Shown here: in pieces, positions 59,782 through 64,000 of the stretch
Numbering within the stretch: position 1 is the first letter of the stretch
How the letters are laid out: each line of letters opens with the position of its first letter
Assembly: GCA_905250075.1 (NCBI GenBank)
Contig: CAJNOP010000081.1
Coordinates: 734,451 to 798,450, forward strand
Direction: 5' to 3'
DNA: 64,000 bases
Source of the DNA: Rotaria sp. Silwood1
Taxonomy: Eukaryota > Rotifera > Eurotatoria > Philodinida > Philodinidae
The notes under the pieces: model-generated
Databases searched by the model: none
Told to the model about the DNA's origin: nothing
Seen by the model: only the letters and a program-made list of their open reading frames with translations
Translations under genes and position numbers: made by a program

Positions 59782-62700
59782 TTATAGTCATGCTTTTTTT
59801 TTTCGTCTGTCCGACACATTATTTCATCATTTTTTGTTCATCGAACTGAAGTCCTTATTTGTCATTAGTGGTTTTTGTGTGCGATTCATCATATTTGTTC
59901 TTTCTCTCTTTCTCTCTCATTTTTTTATATGTTAGTCAATGCTTATATGCTAGTGCTTCGGTTTTTTTTCTCATTATTTTACTTGTGCTTCTGTCTTTTC
60001 TTAAGAAACATACTTTCGTAAACAAAACGATTGATCTAACCAAGATCTTTTCTTTTGTCCTGCTATTTATCACTGTGCTTAGAGCATTAAAACTATCATT
60101 AATTTGTAATCCGATCTATTTTATTGTTCGCTTGTTCATCATATGTAAATGTACATGCGAAATTGAATGAAAAGAAAAATGCTAACCAACACACATTTAT
60201 TCGTGCATTTTGTACAATTTTTCTCTCTCTCTCTCACAATACATATATATGTGCAATTATATCTAGATCTTTTTTTCTCTCTTTTTCTCTTCTTTATCTT
60301 TTTTTTTCATTCTGCGATACTTAAAAAGACAAAATACATATATAAAATATGTCATGTTTTTAAAGTCGCTTGTCTTAATTTTGAATGATAGATACATTGT
60401 GAGGTTTGTCTGGTGCTCTAATTGTGTATTTTAAACATTATTTATGATTGTGGTTATGATGTTCGTGTTCTTGTCGTATGTTTTTTGTGTGAGTTTATTA
60501 TATGAGAGAGAAGAAAAAAATCGAAGTAAAACAAATGAAAGTTTGTTTTATTGAAAATAATTACAACAAGCACAGAATATGAAGGTTAACGATTAGTAAT
60601 ATCAGGTGTCACATACAAGTTATTTTTTTCGTTCTTTTCATTTATCGATTTATTGAATTGAAGAAAAAGATTATAAATAATGATCAAGCAATATAGTTTA
60701 TATTATTGGTTTTCTTTTAATATTTAAAGATATTGATGATTAAACAGAATAAATCAATTGTTCAAATGAAGATATATATTGAATTGATCCATCAATAAAT
60801 ACCAAAGTACAGATATTTTAATAAAACTCTTCTTATTAGAAAATAAACTCAACGAAGTTTATCATATATGCGTAAAAAAAATTGTATATTACAATTAAAG
60901 AAATAATTTTTTTTTGATTGTATCGTTTTGCGTTCTATCTAGATATATAATATATCTGTTAAAAACAATTTTTATTATTATTTTAAAAGTCTATCAAAAT
61001 TCTACTAAATGATGACTTACTGAAAAATCTTCTACCTATTTGCAGATATACATTCAACTCAGCATTGAATTTTTTTTGAGTATACTTAGCTACAATATTT
61101 GTTTTTTTTTCTCTAATAAGAAAACATGAAAAATTCATCGTTGATGTCATCTATAAGATTAATGTGAAGCGTAAAATACATTTTTTTGACTTACTTTATT
61201 ATAAAACGATCTATAATATAAGTGGTGTTGAAAGCGAATTTTTTTTTGCTTGTCAACAACTAACAAGAGCTTAACTCCTACAAAAAAAATGACATTTCAT
61301 TGGGTACACAAAGAAAAGTGTCCAAAACTCTTATAGTTAAGTATAATTAACCATTAATAATTTTATGTTAGCAACTTGGCTAATTCTAGAATATGTTGAT
61401 TGACACCAATCTTTGCACCGTTTTGGTATTGTAATTGTTTAGATAGGATTTATAGCTTATCAATGCTTTATATATATAAACATGGTATGAATCATTGTGG
61501 TTTTACAAGAGATCCTTAAATGAGTCAGGCAGATGAATCTATTCGCTAGTATTTAAATATTTCGTCAAGGCTAGTTTCATTCTGAATGCACTCGTATCAG
61601 TCTCATCGTTAGAAAGGCAAGAAAAATAATATGATTATTCATTTCTGCTGAAGAAGTCTACAGAATATCGAAATCAAAGTGGTAGAAACAGATGTTACTT
61701 ATTCAAATAAAATATTTTAGTTAATATTGTTTTTAGAACTATTCATCTATTGGTAGATTTTAATGAACGATGCTTTTATTTCTTTTCAAAAGATTGATTT
61801 CAATGTATGATGATGATGATGAGTTTGACAAATAAAAATGAACTACACTATTAATGAAGTATTAAAATGTTGTGTTCTTAATATATGGTTTGGCTTTCTA
61901 TTGTTGTAAAAAGTCAATATATTTATCAAAGATTGATTCCTATTAGATTAAATTTTATTTACGAAAACTAAAAAAATCGAATTGATTGATTCTGCTCATA
62001 TTAGTAAAGAAATCGAAACTATACAAGTACGATGAAGTATAAAAAGTATTAGTGAATTTCTATCAAAATGATAGGATTGGTCGAAAACTATGTTGGAAAA
62101 AATGTTAATAACATTGAATTAGTTCAAATATTTTATGTTTCTTTTTTTTTTTTTCTTATAAAAAAATTCTAAGTTTTCTATAATATAATTTCATATGAAT
62201 TTGCTTAGAACTTTCGAAAGCATGCTGTTGTATTATTGATTCTTATTTTGAATTTAAATAAAGCTTTAATAAAAATATCCTAGATATTATTTTCCAGCTT
62301 ATATTCAATGATCAGACTATTTCAAGACAATTTCAATTTATTCGAAAGATTATACTCTATTAATTGTTATTATTTTTTACAATCGATATAGAAATTTAAT
62401 AGACTTTCAGGTCAATGCTATGATTGATTTTCGTGTAATTGCGAAACAAATTATCCTTTGTATGTTTTTCAGTTAAAGATATATAGATATAGGTAAATAT
62501 CTCGTACTTTATGAAATTCAACGAATGATTACAACAGCTTAAAGATCTAATTATAATTCATTCTTCTAAACATTCTAAATCTCGCCAATTTTTTCTTTTA
62601 TAATTCTTGAACATCTTGCCAAACGTTGTCTAGTTGAAAATGTGCTGTTTTTTACAAAGCATTCGAAATTCTTTGTTATATGATCTATGTCAAATCTTTT

Positions 62701-63024
62701 TGTTTGCTAAATTCGACCAATAATGATCATTTCACGGTAGTAGATAAATCGATTTTGAAACGTAAAATTATTTTTTCTTAAAAAAAGTTATAGAAATAGT
62801 TTGAAGTGTTTAAAGGCTATTTATGGTTCATGTTTCAAATGGACTTCTAGAATAGTTTGTAAAAATGAAATAAAGTGTATGATGTATGAGACATAAAACT
62901 TTCTTGTATGCGATCAGTTGCTTCAGATGTATAAATATATATTGCAATGATTTCTCTTTCTTTCTATTTAACCTTGAGATCAATGAACTAAACAATTTAC
63001 TTTAAACTTTTTTTTTTTTACAGG
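59782..63024. other. Profilin 3' flank and long intergenic region
   Basis: More than 3 kb of AT-rich sequence; the first 700 bp are T-rich and may be the profilin 3' UTR. The open frames here (59859..60388) are Phe/Ser/Leu-rich shadows. No gene, RNA or clear repeat seen. Confidence 0.4.
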
Positions 63025-63077
63025 GACTAGTTTTATCTGTTGACTCAAACATACAAATAAATGATAGTATGTTAATA

Positions 63078-63218
63078 ATGCACAAAAATTTATCTTTATT
63101 ACTTTTACTAGTGTTACTTATTTCTTTCAAACGCATCTCTCGTTGCAAAGATTCTACAATAACAAGCACAAACATGACAATAACGACAATTGCGTCCAAT
63201 GCAAGCACAATAACTTAA
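63078..63218 (+). CDS. Possible small secreted Thr-rich peptide or first exon of a mucin-like gene
   Basis: Forty-six codons starting [20 protein letters not shown], a textbook signal peptide, then a Thr/Ser/Asn-rich tail (STNMTITTIASNAST) with possible N-glycosylation sites. An acceptor (TTTTTTTTTACAG) ends at about 63024, before the ATG. After a further acceptor-like site near 63247, another Thr-rich open stretch follows to about 63403 in the plus direction, and a hydrophobic stretch (ATMILIIAQAFLVY) occurs at about 63511. Together they could be exons of one Thr-rich surface or secreted protein, but I could not find convincing donors. The minus-strand frame over the same DNA is a shadow. 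Confidence 0.35.
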   Translation: MHKNLSLLLLLVLLISFKRISRCKDSTITSTNMTITTIASNASTIT

Positions 63219-63418
63219 ATTGCCATGATACGGAGACTTTTTTTTAGCAAACACAACCATAGCAGACACGACAATAAAACCAAGCACGTCCGCAACATCA
63301 AGAACGACATATACTAATTCCACAGCAACGACAACGACAACGACGATAAATATTAATATATCATCAAGAGTCGTAGTAGAATTCATCAACATGACAACAA
63401 ACTAACCACGTAGCTTGG

Positions 63419-64000
63419 CAACAGTAATTAAAAGTTAGCTAAACTTCAATATCTCATACATATTAAATATAAATTATTATTTAACGTTATTTTTTCTTCC
63501 AGATAAAGCAACAATGATATTAATCATAGCACAAGCTTTTCTCGTCTACACGTCATTATCAGTATGCAAATCTTTTACGGGAAATTTCTATTCCTTATGA
63601 ATACTATTAAAAACTGTTCGAAGCTACAGTTGAAGTCTTCATACACTATATAATTGCTAATAAGAGTAGTTAACATTGTACTATAGAGGTAAATGCTTCT
63701 GTATCGTCAAAATGACATTTTTGTAAGCTGATGAACCCCCATAGACATAATTCTTAATCTAAATACGATAAATTTTCAAGAGAGTTGATTTTTTTTTCGT
63801 GTTACAACTCTGGAGAATCTTTTACGCCATGATATGCGATTATAAAAACGAACAAGAGTTATGTCAAATATCTTCATGTTTGAATGAAATAGATAAATTA
63901 CACAAGAATAACCGAGAATAGTGGATAGATACTGTCTATTTTTACAAGTTCACGTGATTCAGTTATTGATAAATCTTTAATCCAAAGATCTTGACAATAA
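63419..64000. other. Right-end region
   Basis: AT-rich. Apart from the acceptor-like site and short hydrophobic frame at about 63503..63560 mentioned with the preceding entry, I see nothing in it. Confidence 0.35.

Noticed and set aside
1..64000. tRNA, rRNA, CRISPR arrays or telomeric repeats
   Set aside because: Looked for on both strands by characteristic words; nothing convincing was seen, though a tRNA scan was not run.

Overview
This 64 kb window is AT-rich animal nuclear DNA. It holds spliced metazoan genes whose introns are mostly 50-60 bp with standard GT-AG ends, plus a few introns of 0.6-2 kb. Compact introns, AT-rich third positions, and splice-acceptor-like sites just upstream of many start codons fit a bdelloid rotifer best. 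That placement is inference; a marker gene or phylogeny would be needed to settle it. There is one assembly gap of exactly 100 N (2914..3013). I saw no rRNA, tRNA, CRISPR array or bacterial-type operon.

Layout, left to right: a Ral guanine-nucleotide exchange factor (RalGPS type, cut by the gap); syntaxin-8; LRRC42; mitochondrial succinate-semialdehyde dehydrogenase (ALDH5A1); the prolyl isomerase PIN1; a two-domain alpha-crystallin small heat-shock protein; the branched-chain ketoacid dehydrogenase E1 beta subunit (BCKDHB); a Mint/X11 adaptor (APBA); a short coiled-coil gene on the minus strand; a RIM-binding protein (RIMBP) of about 11 kb with a single-exon cytochrome c gene nested in one intron; an unrecognised 415-residue gene on the minus strand; importin-7/8 on the minus strand; profilin; and a possible small secreted Thr-rich peptide near the right end.

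How the genes relate: APBA, RIMBP, syntaxin-8 and RalGPS all belong to vesicle traffic or synaptic signalling. ALDH5A1, BCKDHB and cytochrome c are mitochondrial. These look like ordinary neighbours, not one pathway. STX8, LRRC42 and ALDH5A1 lie head-to-tail with only 92 and 36 bp between stop and start, and a 3' splice site lies in the ALDH5A1 leader; this resembles a small operon resolved by spliced-leader trans-splicing.

The most unusual object is the nested cytochrome c. A complete cytochrome c domain (CAQCH haem site and the Met ligand) sits behind about 190 residues of hydrophilic Gly/Lys/Ser/Asp repeats, all in one exon. A second theme is a set of large imperfect palindromes (fold-back, MITE-like elements), mostly inside the longer introns. 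The clearest, in LRRC42, has Tc1-like ends and a TA duplication. Exon boundaries below were read by eye from splice sites, reading-frame continuity and similarity to remembered family proteins; no search was run.
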